NCBI RefSeq assembly: GCF_003363135.1
Contig: NZ_QRBB01000001.1
Location: forward strand, 992,001-1,056,000
Origin: Alteriqipengyuania lutimaris
GTDB taxonomy: Bacteria; Pseudomonadota; Alphaproteobacteria; Sphingomonadales; Sphingomonadaceae
DNA: 64,000 nucleotides
Direction: 5' to 3'
The position numbers and the translations under genes are program-made. This document shows positions 49,970 to 57,704 of the stretch, one piece after another. Every line of letters starts with the position of its first letter. Within the stretch, counting starts at the first letter, position 1. Below the pieces are notes generated by a model. The model was not told the origin of the DNA. It saw only the letters and a list, made by a program, of their open reading frames with translations, and did no database searches.

Positions 49970-50629
49970 TCAGAACGGCGAAACGACGTTGAAGAAGCGC
50001 GACAGCCAGCCGGGTCTGCTCGACTGCTGCACGGCGCCTTCGCCGCTGTAGGAGATGCGCGCGTCGGCGACGCGGATCGAGGAGATGCGGTTGTCCTGAT
50101 CGATATCGGCCAGCCGGATGATGCCCGACACTTGGACCCATTCCTCGCCCTGGCTCAGCTGCATCACCTTCTCCCCGCGCACGAAGGCCGTGCCGTTGGG
50201 GCGGACATCGGCGATGGTGACGGTCAGGTCGCCGCGCAGCGTCGAGGTCTGCGCCGCATTGCCCTGTCCGTTGAACGACGACCCGGCCGAGGCGCTGAGG
50301 TCGCCCTGATCGATCCCGACGAAATCGGGCAGCGTCAGGCCGGCGCTGCCGTCGCGCGTGGTCTTGCTGCTGGTCGCCTTGCTCGTGACGGTCCGCTCGA
50401 CCAGCACGATGGTGACGAGATCGCCGACCTGCGAGGCGCGGTTGCCGTTGTAGAGCGGTGCATAGCCGTGCGAAGCCTGGTAGATCGCGCCATCGGTGCT
50501 CGGCGGCGCGGCATAGGTGGGCGGCGGGGCCGGCGGCAGCGCCGCGGCAAAGCCCGCTGGGCGCGTGCTTGCGCCACAGGCGGCCAGCGCAAAAGCGATG
50601 GGCAGGGCGATGAGGATGCGGGTGTTCAT
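49970..50629 (-). CDS. flgH: Flagellar L-ring lipoprotein FlgH
   Basis: A 219-residue outer-membrane L-ring subunit. A lipoprotein signal ends at LAAC with Cys18 as the lipidated residue. Conserved parts: GDLVTIVLVERTVTSKATS and VRPNGTAFVRGEKVMQLSQGEEWVQVSGIIRLADI. Start MNTRILI is chosen because it gives a proper lipoprotein signal. Eleven bases after flgG. Confidence 0.95.
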   Translation of the reverse strand: MNTRILIALPIAFALAACGASTRPAGFAAALPPAPPPTYAAPPSTDGAIYQASHGYAPLYNGNRASQVGDLVTIVLVERTVTSKATSSKTTRDGSAGLTLPDFVGIDQGDLSASAGSSFNGQGNAAQTSTLRGDLTVTIADVRPNGTAFVRGEKVMQLSQGEEWVQVSGIIRLADIDQDNRISSIRVADARISYSGEGAVQQSSRPGWLSRFFNVVSPF

Positions 50630-50640
50630 ATGAAGAGGCC

Positions 50641-51429
50641 TCACAGCGTCTGGTTGGCGTTGCGCAGCATCTCGTCGACGGCGGACACCATCTTGGAGCT
50701 GATCTCGTAGGCGCGCTGCGCCTCGATCATGGCCACCAGTTCCTCGACGATGTTGACGTTCGACCCCTCGAGCATGCCCTGGCGGATCTGGCCGCGCCCG
50801 CCTTCGCCCGCGACGCCCAGTTCGGCCGCGCCGCTGGCCGCGGTTTCGGCGAGGAAGTTGTCGCCCAGCGCCTGCAGGCCTGCGGGGTTGGTGAAGCGCG
50901 CGATCTGGATCTGACCGAGCTCGGTCGGCTCGGCTTCGCCGTTGATGGTCGCGGAAACGGTGCCGTCGGGCGAGATCGAGATCGCGGTCGCGCCTTCGGG
51001 CACGGTGATTTCGGGCTGCACGGTGAAGCCCTGCTGGGTGACGAGCATGCCCTCGGCGGAGCGGGTGAAATTGCCCGCGCGGGTGTAGGCGGTGCGCCCG
51101 CCCGGCATCGCGATCTGGAAGAAGCCATCGCCGTCGAGCGCGAGGTCGAAGGCATTGCCCGTGGTGTCGAGCGTGCCCTGCGTCATGATCTGGCTGGTCG
51201 ACTGGATCGCGACCCCGGTGCCCAGGTTCAGGCCTTCGGCATAGGCGGTCTCGCCCGAGGACTGCTGCCCCGCCACGCGCGCATCCTGATAGGCGAGCGT
51301 CGCGAAATTCGCGCGGTCGCGCTTGAAGCCGGTGGTGCCGACGTTCGCCAGGTTGTTGGCGATCACGCGCATCCGTGCGTCTTGCGCTTCGAGCCCGGTG
51401 CGGGCGACCTGGAGAGCTGAGGTGGGCAT
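50641..51429 (-). CDS. flgG: Distal rod protein FlgG
   Basis: A 262-residue distal rod subunit. N-terminus with ALQVARTGLEAQDARMRVIANNLANVGTTGFKRDRANF in parts, and C-terminus VEELVAMIEAQRAYEISSKMVSAVDEMLRNANQ, both hallmark rod-protein helices. 28 bases downstream of flgF. Confidence 0.95.
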   Translation of the reverse strand: MPTSALQVARTGLEAQDARMRVIANNLANVGTTGFKRDRANFATLAYQDARVAGQQSSGETAYAEGLNLGTGVAIQSTSQIMTQGTLDTTGNAFDLALDGDGFFQIAMPGGRTAYTRAGNFTRSAEGMLVTQQGFTVQPEITVPEGATAISISPDGTVSATINGEAEPTELGQIQIARFTNPAGLQALGDNFLAETAASGAAELGVAGEGGRGQIRQGMLEGSNVNIVEELVAMIEAQRAYEISSKMVSAVDEMLRNANQTL

Positions 51430-51457
51430 AGTATTGGTCCTCTGTGAGCTTTTACGC

Positions 51458-52198
51458 TTAGGTCATGCGCATCAGTTGGGCGCCGCTCTCGTCGAGCTGG
51501 CGGGCGGTCGACACCATCTTGGAGCGCATGGCGAACAGCCGCTGCTCTTCGATCATGGCGACCAGAATTTCGGTCGGCTTGACGTTGGATTGCTCGAGCG
51601 CGCCGGTGTGCACGCGCGCCTCTTCGTCGGTCGGCAGGATGCCGCCGCCTTCCACCCGGAACAGGCCGTCGAGGCCCTTGGCGATCGGCGATCCTTCCCA
51701 GCTGGCCAGCTTGATCCGCCCGACTTCGGCGGGCGGCGCTTCGGGCGCATCGGGATCGGTCCGCGTTACCGTGCCGTCTTCGGAAATGGAGATGCGGCCA
51801 CCCGGTGGGACCGTGATCGGTCCCGTGTCCCCCAACACCGGGTGGCCTCCTCCCGTCACCAGCAGCCCGGTGGCCGTCAGCGACAAATCTCCGCGGCGGG
51901 TATAGGCTTCGGTGCCGTCCTGCGCCTGCACGGCCATGAGCGACTCGGTCGCCATCGCGATATCGAGCTCGCGGCCGGTTTCCATGATTTCGCCGCCAGA
52001 CATGTCTGCGCCCGTGACCCGCGCGACCTGCATCGCGCGCGCCTCGTTCGGGTGGCCTTCGATGGTCATCGCGCGCTGCTCGATCAGCTCGGCCCGGAAG
52101 CCCAGCGTGTTCGTGTTCGCCATGTTGCTGGCGATCGCGCGCTGCCGATCCATCGAGGCCTGCATCCCCGAAAGCGCAGTATAGATGAGGCGGTCCAT
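51458..52198 (-). CDS. flgF: Proximal rod protein FlgF
   Basis: A 246-residue rod protein: N-terminal LIYTALSGMQASMDRQRAIASNMANTNTLGFRAEL and C-terminal ILVAMIEEQRLFAMRSKMVSTARQLDESGAQL. Order and length fit FlgF rather than FlgG. Confidence 0.92.
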   Translation of the reverse strand: MDRLIYTALSGMQASMDRQRAIASNMANTNTLGFRAELIEQRAMTIEGHPNEARAMQVARVTGADMSGGEIMETGRELDIAMATESLMAVQAQDGTEAYTRRGDLSLTATGLLVTGGGHPVLGDTGPITVPPGGRISISEDGTVTRTDPDAPEAPPAEVGRIKLASWEGSPIAKGLDGLFRVEGGGILPTDEEARVHTGALEQSNVKPTEILVAMIEEQRLFAMRSKMVSTARQLDESGAQLMRMT

Positions 52199-52201
52199 CT
52201 A

Positions 52202-53023
52202 TCAGGTCCGCAGGTTGATGACGGTCTGCGAGATCTGGGTGGCGGTGTCGATCGCCTTGGCGTTGGCCTGGAAGTTGCGCTGCGCGGTGATCAGACCGAC
52301 CAGTTCCTCGGCAATGTCGACGTTGGAGCGTTCGAGCGAACCCGACAGCAGCGCGCCGTACTGGCCGGAGCCCGGCGCGCCGTAGCTTGCCGCGCCCGAA
52401 AAGCCGGTGCTCTGCCAGTTGGCCGAACCGATCGGCTTGAGGCCGTTGGGCGCCATGAAGGATGCGAGCGCGACCATCCCGATCGGCTGCACGGATCCAT
52501 CGGCATAGGAAGCGCGCACCACGCCATCCTTGCCGACCGACACGCCCGCATAGGCGGCATCGGCATCGTTGGTGGCAGGGATATGTGCATCCTGCAGCGT
52601 CGGGTTGGCGAGATCTCCGGTAGGTGCGCCGAATTCGTCGACCGCGTAGACCTGCAGCCGGTTGCCATTGGTGTCGACGATGCCGCCGTTCTCGTTCATC
52701 GCGAACGAGCCTGCGCGGGTGTAGATCGTGCCGCCGTTCTCGTCACGCAGGGTGAAGAAGCCGTCACCGGTGATCGCGACGTCGAGCGCCGAGCCGGTCT
52801 GTTCGATCGGACCCAGCGAGAAATTCTGCGAGATCGCTTCGACCGAGGCACCGATGCCCTGGATCGTGCGCGGGTTGGCATTGGCCGAACCGGCGACGAT
52901 TTCGGCGAATTCGGTGCGTCCGCGCTTGAACCCGTAGGTTTCCGAGTTGGCGATGTTGTGCGCGATAGTGCCGAGCGAGGACTGCGCGTTCTTGAGTCCG
53001 TTGAGCGAGGTGTAGAAGGACAT
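52202..53023 (-). CDS. flgE: Flagellar hook protein FlgE (short)
   Basis: A 273-residue hook subunit, N-terminal SFYTSLNGLKNAQSSLGTIAHNIANSETYGFKRGR and C-terminal DIAEELVGLITAQRNFQANAKAIDTATQISQTVI. It is short compared with the roughly 400 residues of enteric FlgE, having a reduced surface domain (D1/D2). Three bases after the flgF start side; the operon continues from flgD upstream. Confidence 0.9.
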   Translation of the reverse strand: MSFYTSLNGLKNAQSSLGTIAHNIANSETYGFKRGRTEFAEIVAGSANANPRTIQGIGASVEAISQNFSLGPIEQTGSALDVAITGDGFFTLRDENGGTIYTRAGSFAMNENGGIVDTNGNRLQVYAVDEFGAPTGDLANPTLQDAHIPATNDADAAYAGVSVGKDGVVRASYADGSVQPIGMVALASFMAPNGLKPIGSANWQSTGFSGAASYGAPGSGQYGALLSGSLERSNVDIAEELVGLITAQRNFQANAKAIDTATQISQTVINLRT

Positions 53024-53036
53024 GTGCGGTCTCCCG

Positions 53037-53336
53037 TTAGGCGTCGTTGGCGGCCGGGCTGTCGCCCTCGGCCTTGGAGGCGGTGATCAGCGCGTCGAGC
53101 TTGTCGACGATCTGTTCGAGCGTGGCGTTGGTTTCGGAGCTGTTCGCGAGCGAGGAGAACTGCGCCATCTGCGCGAGCATGTCGGTGTTATCGACCGGCT
53201 CGAACGGGTCCTGCTGCTGAACCTGGACGGTCAGCAGGCGCAGGAAATCGGTCGAGCCGAGATCGTCCATGCCGCGTCCCGGGTTGCGGGCAGCGCCGGT
53301 TGCGCCGTCGCTCAGTGGATTGACTGGTGTGATCAT
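53037..53336 (-). CDS. flgD: Hook-cap assembly protein FlgD, N-terminal part only
   Basis: A 99-residue protein matching only the N-terminal FlgD region (LGSTDFLRLLTVQVQQQDPFEPVDNTDMLAQMAQFSSL). FlgD normally has about 220 residues with tudor and Ig-like domains after this; they are absent and no remnants are seen before flgE. A reduced FlgD still paired with a short hook protein is plausible. Overlaps flgC by four bases. Confidence 0.85.
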   Translation of the reverse strand: MITPVNPLSDGATGAARNPGRGMDDLGSTDFLRLLTVQVQQQDPFEPVDNTDMLAQMAQFSSLANSSETNATLEQIVDKLDALITASKAEGDSPAANDA

Positions 53337-53737
53337 TTCATCCTCATCGTTTCGAGCATCAGTTGCTTGGCGGTCGACATGGCCTCGATCATGTTCGAAT
53401 ACTGGCGCGAGGCTTCGAGCATCTCGATCATCTCGGCGTTCTCATCGACCGGCGATTCCCAGACATCGCCGTTCTCGTCGGCCAGCGGGTGGCCCGGATC
53501 GTGGCGGCGGGTCGGCATGGCGTCCGATCGCACGACGCGATCGACCGCGACCGAGCTCATGCCGCTCGCCTGGTCGAGCTGTTCGGCGAAGACCGTGCGC
53601 ATCGGGCGATAGGCCTCGTCCGCGCTGCCGGCGACGCTGCCCGCATTGGCGAGGTTGGAGGCGGCTGTGTTCATGCGGACCATCTGCGCGGACATCGCGC
53701 GATAGCCCATTTCGAACATGGTCATGGGGCCGCTCAT
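53333..53737 (-). CDS. flgC: Flagellar rod protein FlgC
   Basis: A 134-residue proximal rod protein: YRAMSAQMVRMNTAASNLANAGSV at the N-terminus and NAEMIEMLEASRQYSNMIEAMSTAKQLMLETMRM at the C-terminus. Directly after flgB. Confidence 0.94.
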   Translation of the reverse strand: MSGPMTMFEMGYRAMSAQMVRMNTAASNLANAGSVAGSADEAYRPMRTVFAEQLDQASGMSSVAVDRVVRSDAMPTRRHDPGHPLADENGDVWESPVDENAEMIEMLEASRQYSNMIEAMSTAKQLMLETMRMK

Positions 53738-53739
53738 GC

Positions 53740-54087
53740 CTATTCGCCCCTCAACGCGCGCGTGACGGTCTCGACCCGGCCACGCAGAAAGCCGAGCGTG
53801 GCGGTGTAGGCGACCGCGTTTTCGGCGAAGGCGGCTTGCTCTGTCCCCATCTCCACGGTGTTGCCGTCGAGGCTCGCCATGGTCGGGATGCGATAGACGG
53901 TCGCGCGATCGGTGGCGTTACCACTGTCGTTGCCCGCGAGGCGCGCCTGCAGCGCGGCATCGAAATCGATGTCGCGCGCCTTGTAGCCGGGCGTCCCCGC
54001 ATTCGCGATGTTGGAGCCGAGCACGTTCATCCGCTGGGCGCGGATTTCCAGTGCTGCTCCATGAATGCCGAAAAGGCCTTCGCTCAT
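53740..54087 (-). CDS. flgB: Flagellar rod protein FlgB
   Basis: A 115-residue rod protein starting MSEGLFGIHGAAL, with ALEIRAQRMNVLGSNIANAGTPGYKARDIDFDAAL typical of FlgB. GGAG precedes the ATG. First gene of the flgBCDEFGHIJKL-motAB operon; a strong sigma-54 promoter lies about 50 bases upstream. A longer in-frame shadow extends to 54948 and is not part of the gene. Confidence 0.94.
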   Translation of the reverse strand: MSEGLFGIHGAALEIRAQRMNVLGSNIANAGTPGYKARDIDFDAALQARLAGNDSGNATDRATVYRIPTMASLDGNTVEMGTEQAAFAENAVAYTATLGFLRGRVETVTRALRGE

Positions 54088-54136
54088 CGTTGTTCTCCGC
54101 CAAGACGTTTGGGGTGTTCGTATGCCCCGATATGTA

Positions 54137-54152
54137 AGCAAGCAGCGTGCCA
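54137..54152 (-). promoter_or_regulatory. Sigma-54 promoter of the flgB operon
   Basis: On the minus strand TGGCACG-CTGC-TTGCT, a full match to the -24/-12 consensus (TGGCACG-N4-TTGCT). It lies 50 bases before the flgB ATG, leaving room for a leader. Expected to need the FlbD-like activator. Confidence 0.85.
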
Positions 54153-54246
54153 GTTCGCTCGAAAGGCCCGGTTTCGTGCGATTTGCCGGGTGGGGCGGCA
54201 AGCGATTGCCGGGCGGCGGCAAAAATCGGGCGGACGACACTGAAAC

Positions 54247-54262
54247 TGGCCGGACAGCTGCC
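54247..54262 (+). promoter_or_regulatory. Weak sigma-54-like site before the MotA-like gene
   Basis: TGGCCGG-ACAG-CTGCC keeps the essential GG-N10-GC spacing of sigma-54 promoters but differs at several positions. Its -12 lies only about 13 bases before the GTG start, so it may be coincidental. Confidence 0.25.
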
Positions 54263-54273
54263 GTTCTTGAGCC

Positions 54274-54978
54274 GTGGAGAATTTTCTGACCCTCATCGAT
54301 CGGTGGTTCGATCCGGTCTCGCTGGCGATCGTTCTTGGCGGGACGGTGCTCGCGACACTCCTGCGCTGCGGGCCTGCGCAGGTCCGGCTCGGGCTGGGCA
54401 GGATCGCGCGGCTCGGGAGACGCCCCTTCGATCCGGCGCGCGCAAAGGCGCAATTTTCCCGCCAGTTGCGCGATATCGCCGACCACGGCCCGCTGCGCGC
54501 GGAACCGGTGCGGACCGACGATCCCGACCTGGCGAAGCTGTCGCAAGTCCTGTCCGGCCCCCGTCCGCGCGAAGAGCTTGCCGCCGCGCACGCACGCGAC
54601 ACGCGGGGACGGACCGAGGCTGCGCGGGCGGCGATCGAGGTATTCCATCAGGCGGCCGAGCTCGCGCCGGTCCTCGGCCTCGCGGGCACGCTGATCGCGC
54701 TGGGCACGATGCCCGCCGACGGGGGCGAGGTCGGGATGGCGGGCGCCATCGCGATGGCCGTCGTCACCACGCTCTACGGGCTTGCCACGGCGAACTTCCT
54801 TTTCGGCCCGCTTGCAGCCGCGATCGAGCGCCGCTCCGCGCGCGAGGAAGAAGACCGCCAGGCCATCGTCGACTGGCTCGAGCAGTCGATCCGCGGCGAT
54901 GGTGTGCCCCTGCGCGGCGCGGTCGAACATGGTGCCGAGATCGCGCACTTCCCGGCAGAGCTGCGCAAGGCATCATGA
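54274..54978 (+). CDS. MotA/TolQ/ExbB-like proton-channel protein
   Basis: A 234-residue protein starting at GTG. It has an N-terminal membrane helix (DPVSLAIVLGGTVLATLL, about 14-31) and two later helices with the MotA/ExbB pattern (AAELAPVLGLAGTLIALGTMP and IAMAVVTTLYGLATANFLFGPLAAAIERR). It is not the main MotA (that is at 45374). It overlaps the next gene by four bases, and together they look like a second stator- or TonB-energising-like pair set in the flagellar locus, divergent from flgB. Role unknown; structural help to the motor or a sensor of envelope energy are possibilities. Confidence 0.75.
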   Translation: MENFLTLIDRWFDPVSLAIVLGGTVLATLLRCGPAQVRLGLGRIARLGRRPFDPARAKAQFSRQLRDIADHGPLRAEPVRTDDPDLAKLSQVLSGPRPREELAAAHARDTRGRTEAARAAIEVFHQAAELAPVLGLAGTLIALGTMPADGGEVGMAGAIAMAVVTTLYGLATANFLFGPLAAAIERRSAREEEDRQAIVDWLEQSIRGDGVPLRGAVEHGAEIAHFPAELRKAS

Positions 54979-55427
54979 TCCGCGGGCTCAACACCTGGCA
55001 GACCTCGCTCGCCGATCTCTCGCTGATCCTGTTCCTCGTGGTCGCGACCGCGCATCGCGAGGATGCGGGCGAGGGGCAGGACAATGCGCGCACGCAAGAG
55101 GAACGCGCGATCGACATCGCGCAGGGCCAGCCGATGGCGGTGTTCCGCCCGGGGGGCGATGCGGATCTTGCGCGCTGGCTGAAGCTGCAGGGGATCGGCG
55201 AGGGCGAGGTCGCGACGGTGATCGTCCGGCATGCGCCCGGCGCGGCGGCGCAGGCCGCTGCACAGGCGGCACAGCTGGCGGGCCAGATCGAGGAAGCAGG
55301 CCATTTCGCGCGCCTGATGGTCGAGCCGGGCGCTTCCCCGGAAACACTCGTGGTGATCGCCCACGACCGGCAGGACGTCGCCGGGATTTCGGATGGCACG
55401 ATAATTGCAGATACGCGGGCAGATTAA
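54975..55427 (+). CDS. Short MotB/ExbD-like partner
   Basis: A 150-residue protein with one N-terminal membrane helix carrying a candidate proton Asp (D14 in TSLADLSLILFLVVATA), as in MotB/ExbD/TolR. The remainder is Ala/Glu/Gln-rich with a small alpha/beta domain (VATVIVRHAPGAAAQ, ETLVVIAHDRQDV). The OmpA-type peptidoglycan-binding domain of MotB is absent. Coupled to the MotA-like gene (ATGA overlap). The predicted function is as the second subunit of a proton channel; unproven. Confidence 0.7.
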   Translation: MIRGLNTWQTSLADLSLILFLVVATAHREDAGEGQDNARTQEERAIDIAQGQPMAVFRPGGDADLARWLKLQGIGEGEVATVIVRHAPGAAAQAAAQAAQLAGQIEEAGHFARLMVEPGASPETLVVIAHDRQDVAGISDGTIIADTRAD

Positions 55428-55474
55428 GAGGGCCGACGGCCCGCCGCGTACTGCAATTTCGGGAGATCCGACCC

Positions 55475-55993
55475 ATGACCAAGCTTTCGCTTCTTGCCGG
55501 CCTGCTGGCCGTCACCGCTACCCTTGGCGCACCCGCAAGCGCCAATGCCCCGATGGATGCGGCCGAAATCGACCGCGCGGTGATGCATTTCACCGGCGCG
55601 GGGATCGGCCAGCCGGGAGGCGCACGCCTGCCGGTCGATCGGCGCATGCGCCTCAACCCGTGCGGCGCCCCGCTCCAACTCGAATGGTACGGCTCGTCGC
55701 GCGAGAGCGTGCAGGTCCAGTGCCCCGATGCGGGCTGGCGGATCTATGTCGCCGTCGCGCAGGCCCAGCCGCAGCCGGGCCAGGCCGAGACGTACGAGAT
55801 CGTCGTCAGCCGCGGCGAAACCGTCTCCATCGTCGTCGAAGGCGGCGGCTTCTCGCTTTCGCGTCAGGCGGTCGCGATGGAAGAAGGTGCAGTCGGGTCG
55901 TGGATCCAGGTGCGCCCCGCACAGGACAGGAAGGCCGATCCGGTGCGCGCACAGGTCGTGCGCCCGGGCCAGGTCGCCGTGCGGGTCCGCTGA
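55475..55993 (+). CDS. flgA: Flagellar P-ring chaperone FlgA
   Basis: A 172-residue periplasmic chaperone for FlgI. Signal peptide 1-25 (ending ASANA). The C-terminal SAF-like region reads IVVSRGETVSIVVEGGGFSLSRQAVAMEEGAVGSWIQVR, followed by RAQVVRPGQVAVRV, the typical FlgA end. GGGAG precedes the ATG. It follows the MotA/MotB-like pair by 47 bases. Confidence 0.9.
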   Translation: MTKLSLLAGLLAVTATLGAPASANAPMDAAEIDRAVMHFTGAGIGQPGGARLPVDRRMRLNPCGAPLQLEWYGSSRESVQVQCPDAGWRIYVAVAQAQPQPGQAETYEIVVSRGETVSIVVEGGGFSLSRQAVAMEEGAVGSWIQVRPAQDRKADPVRAQVVRPGQVAVRVR

Positions 55994-55999
55994 GGCACG

Positions 56000-56025
56000 C
56001 TTTTTTCGGGCGGGCGGGAAAAAAG
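56000..56025. promoter_or_regulatory. Inverted repeat with G-rich loop after flgA
   Basis: CTTTTTTC (56000-56007) and GAAAAAAG (56018-56025) are exact inverse repeats around GGGCGGGCGG. The stem is AT-rich and the loop contains three G-runs. Possibly a terminator for flgA or a site upstream of flgM. Confidence 0.4.
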
Positions 56026-56037
56026 TTTCCGCACCCT

Positions 56038-56062
56038 TAAAACGGCGCTCGTGGTGCCGTTC
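56038..56062 (+). promoter_or_regulatory. Possible FliA (sigma-28) promoter of flgM
   Basis: TAAA at 56038-56041 and GCCGTTC at 56056-56062 are 14 bases apart, close to the TAAA-N15-GCCGATAA pattern. The start of flgM is about 50 bases further on. The -10 match is partial. Confidence 0.4.
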
Positions 56063-56114
56063 TCCACTATGAAGCGACCGTTCCGCCGAACGGGAAGAAG
56101 AAGGACACACAGCA

Positions 56115-56399
56115 ATGCGAGACTTCGGATTGCCGGACATCGGAGGCCCAGCGGGATTGCGCCGCGGCGTTGCGCCGATCGAACGCGCGTCCGCAGTGCG
56201 CAAGCCCGCAGACGACGCGACCGCGACCGAAGGCATGGCCGCGGTGGCCAGCGTTTCCGCAGGCGACCAGGCGCCGGTCGATGTCGATCGGGTCGCCGAA
56301 ATCCGCAAGGCGATCGAGCAGGGCACCTACCCGCTGATCCCGACCGAGATTGCCGACGGCATCATCGCCGCCGGCCTGTACCAGAGCGCGGGCGAGTAA
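56115..56399 (+). CDS. flgM: Anti-sigma-28 factor FlgM
   Basis: A 94-residue small protein. The C-terminal half (DRVAEIRKAIEQGTYPLIPTEIADGIIAAGLYQ) is the conserved FliA-binding helix region of FlgM. It should hold FliA inactive until the hook is finished and FlgM is exported. The N-terminal half is low in structure. Followed by flgN after 10 bases. Confidence 0.9.
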   Translation: MRDFGLPDIGGPAGLRRGVAPIERASAVRKPADDATATEGMAAVASVSAGDQAPVDVDRVAEIRKAIEQGTYPLIPTEIADGIIAAGLYQSAGE

Positions 56400-56409
56400 G
56401 GGCACCGTG

Positions 56410-56730
56410 ATGACGACGCGTAGCGCCCTGCGGCAAATGCTTGCCCTTCTGGAAGGCGAGCGGCAGGCACTTGCCGCCCTCGATATCGAGCGCATCACCA
56501 CCTGTTCGAACGGCAAGATCGAATTGTGCGAAAGGCTGGACAAGGTCCTCCCCCACGAGCTGGACGAGGAATGTCTCGGCCTGCTCGACGCGGTCCGCCG
56601 CCTGAACACGATCAACCGCCGTCTGCGCAACCTCATCGCCACCAATGTGCAGTCGCGGATCGACGCGATGGCGGGCGCCGCCGGCACCTATCAGGGCGCA
56701 AACGGCCTCTCTGCCTCACAACCGGTCTGA
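56410..56730 (+). CDS. flgN: Flagellar export chaperone FlgN
   Basis: A 106-residue helical protein, LRQMLALLEGERQALAALDIERI and LLDAVRRLNTINRRLRNLIA, consistent with the FlgN chaperone that binds FlgK and FlgL. Identification relies on helical form and position after flgM. Confidence 0.8.
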   Translation: MTTRSALRQMLALLEGERQALAALDIERITTCSNGKIELCERLDKVLPHELDEECLGLLDAVRRLNTINRRLRNLIATNVQSRIDAMAGAAGTYQGANGLSASQPV

Positions 56731-56753
56731 TCTGCCGCCGCGTCGAGAGACGT

Positions 56754-56771
56754 TTGGCACGACAATTGCTT
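56754..56771 (+). promoter_or_regulatory. Sigma-54 promoter of the transglycosylase-flhA-fliA operon
   Basis: TTGGCACG-ACAA-TTGCTT is a perfect sigma-54 -24/-12 element. It lies about 35 bases before the GTG start of the transglycosylase gene. It puts flhA and the sigma-28 gene under sigma-54 control, consistent with a cascade. Confidence 0.88.
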
Positions 56772-56804
56772 AGCCTGTCCGGATAGTTCAATCCGGGAGG
56801 TCAA

Positions 56805-57704
56805 GTGCCCACCGCAAGTCCAGTATCCGGCACTCCAGTCGCGAATGCCTCTGCCACGAGTGCCGACGTGCGCGCCTCGATCGCGCGCGCTTCGCAGAGC
56901 ACGGGCGTCGACTTCGACTACCTGCTGGCGCAGGCGCGCCTCGAATCGGGTCTCGATCCCGATGCCAAGGCGCGCACCTCCAGCGCGACCGGCCTCTACC
57001 AGTTCATCGATTCGACCTGGCTGCGCACGATGGACCGGCACGGCTCCAAATACGGGCTCGGCTGGGCTGCGGACCAGATCAATCCCGGCGGCGGTGTCGC
57101 CAATGCGGGCACGCGCTCGCAGCTCCTCTCGCTGCGCTACGATGCCGATGTCTCGGCGCTGATGGCGGCCGAGCTGGCACGCGACAACTCCAACGGCCTG
57201 CAAGGCTTCCTCGGGCGCGAGCCCGACGCGACCGAAATGTACCTCGCCCATTTCCTCGGCCTCGGCGGGGCGCAGAAATTCCTCGGCGCCTATCGCACCG
57301 ATGCCGGGCAGTCGGCAGCCGCGCTGATGCCCAAGGCGGCGTCGGCCAACCGCGCGATCTTCTACGACGGGGGCCGGCAACGCTCGGTCGCCGAAGTCAT
57401 GAGCCTGATGCAGACCAAGGTGGCCGATGCGATGGATCGGGGCGGGGCGATGCCTTTCGCGCCCGGTTCCGCGCCCGGCGCGGGCGGGATCACAGAGGAA
57501 TTCGCTGCGGCGCGCTACGCCAGCACGGCCATGATGCCGGGCCGCGCCACGCGCACCGCCGCGGCGGTGGCACCCGCAGGGCCTGCTCAGCGTCCCTCGA
57601 TGGCGGACACGCTGCGGTCGACCTTCGGCACCGGCGATATCGGCGGGCGTGCCCGCGCGCGCATCGATGAAGCCTACGGCAAATTCGCGGCGTTCGGCCT
57701 GTGA
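56805..57704 (+). CDS. Flagellar lytic transglycosylase (SltF-like)
   Basis: A 299-residue protein with an SLT transglycosylase domain at about 28-150 (LLAQARLESGLDP, with catalytic Glu in ARLESG, and TGLYQFIDSTWLRTM). It should open peptidoglycan for rod passage, replacing the missing muramidase half of FlgJ. No signal peptide is visible, so export through the flagellar system is likely. The C-terminal 120 residues are Ala/Gly-rich and low in structure. GTG start with GGGAGG before it; its last bases overlap flhA (GTGA). Confidence 0.88.
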   Translation: MPTASPVSGTPVANASATSADVRASIARASQSTGVDFDYLLAQARLESGLDPDAKARTSSATGLYQFIDSTWLRTMDRHGSKYGLGWAADQINPGGGVANAGTRSQLLSLRYDADVSALMAAELARDNSNGLQGFLGREPDATEMYLAHFLGLGGAQKFLGAYRTDAGQSAAALMPKAASANRAIFYDGGRQRSVAEVMSLMQTKVADAMDRGGAMPFAPGSAPGAGGITEEFAAARYASTAMMPGRATRTAAAVAPAGPAQRPSMADTLRSTFGTGDIGGRARARIDEAYGKFAAFGL

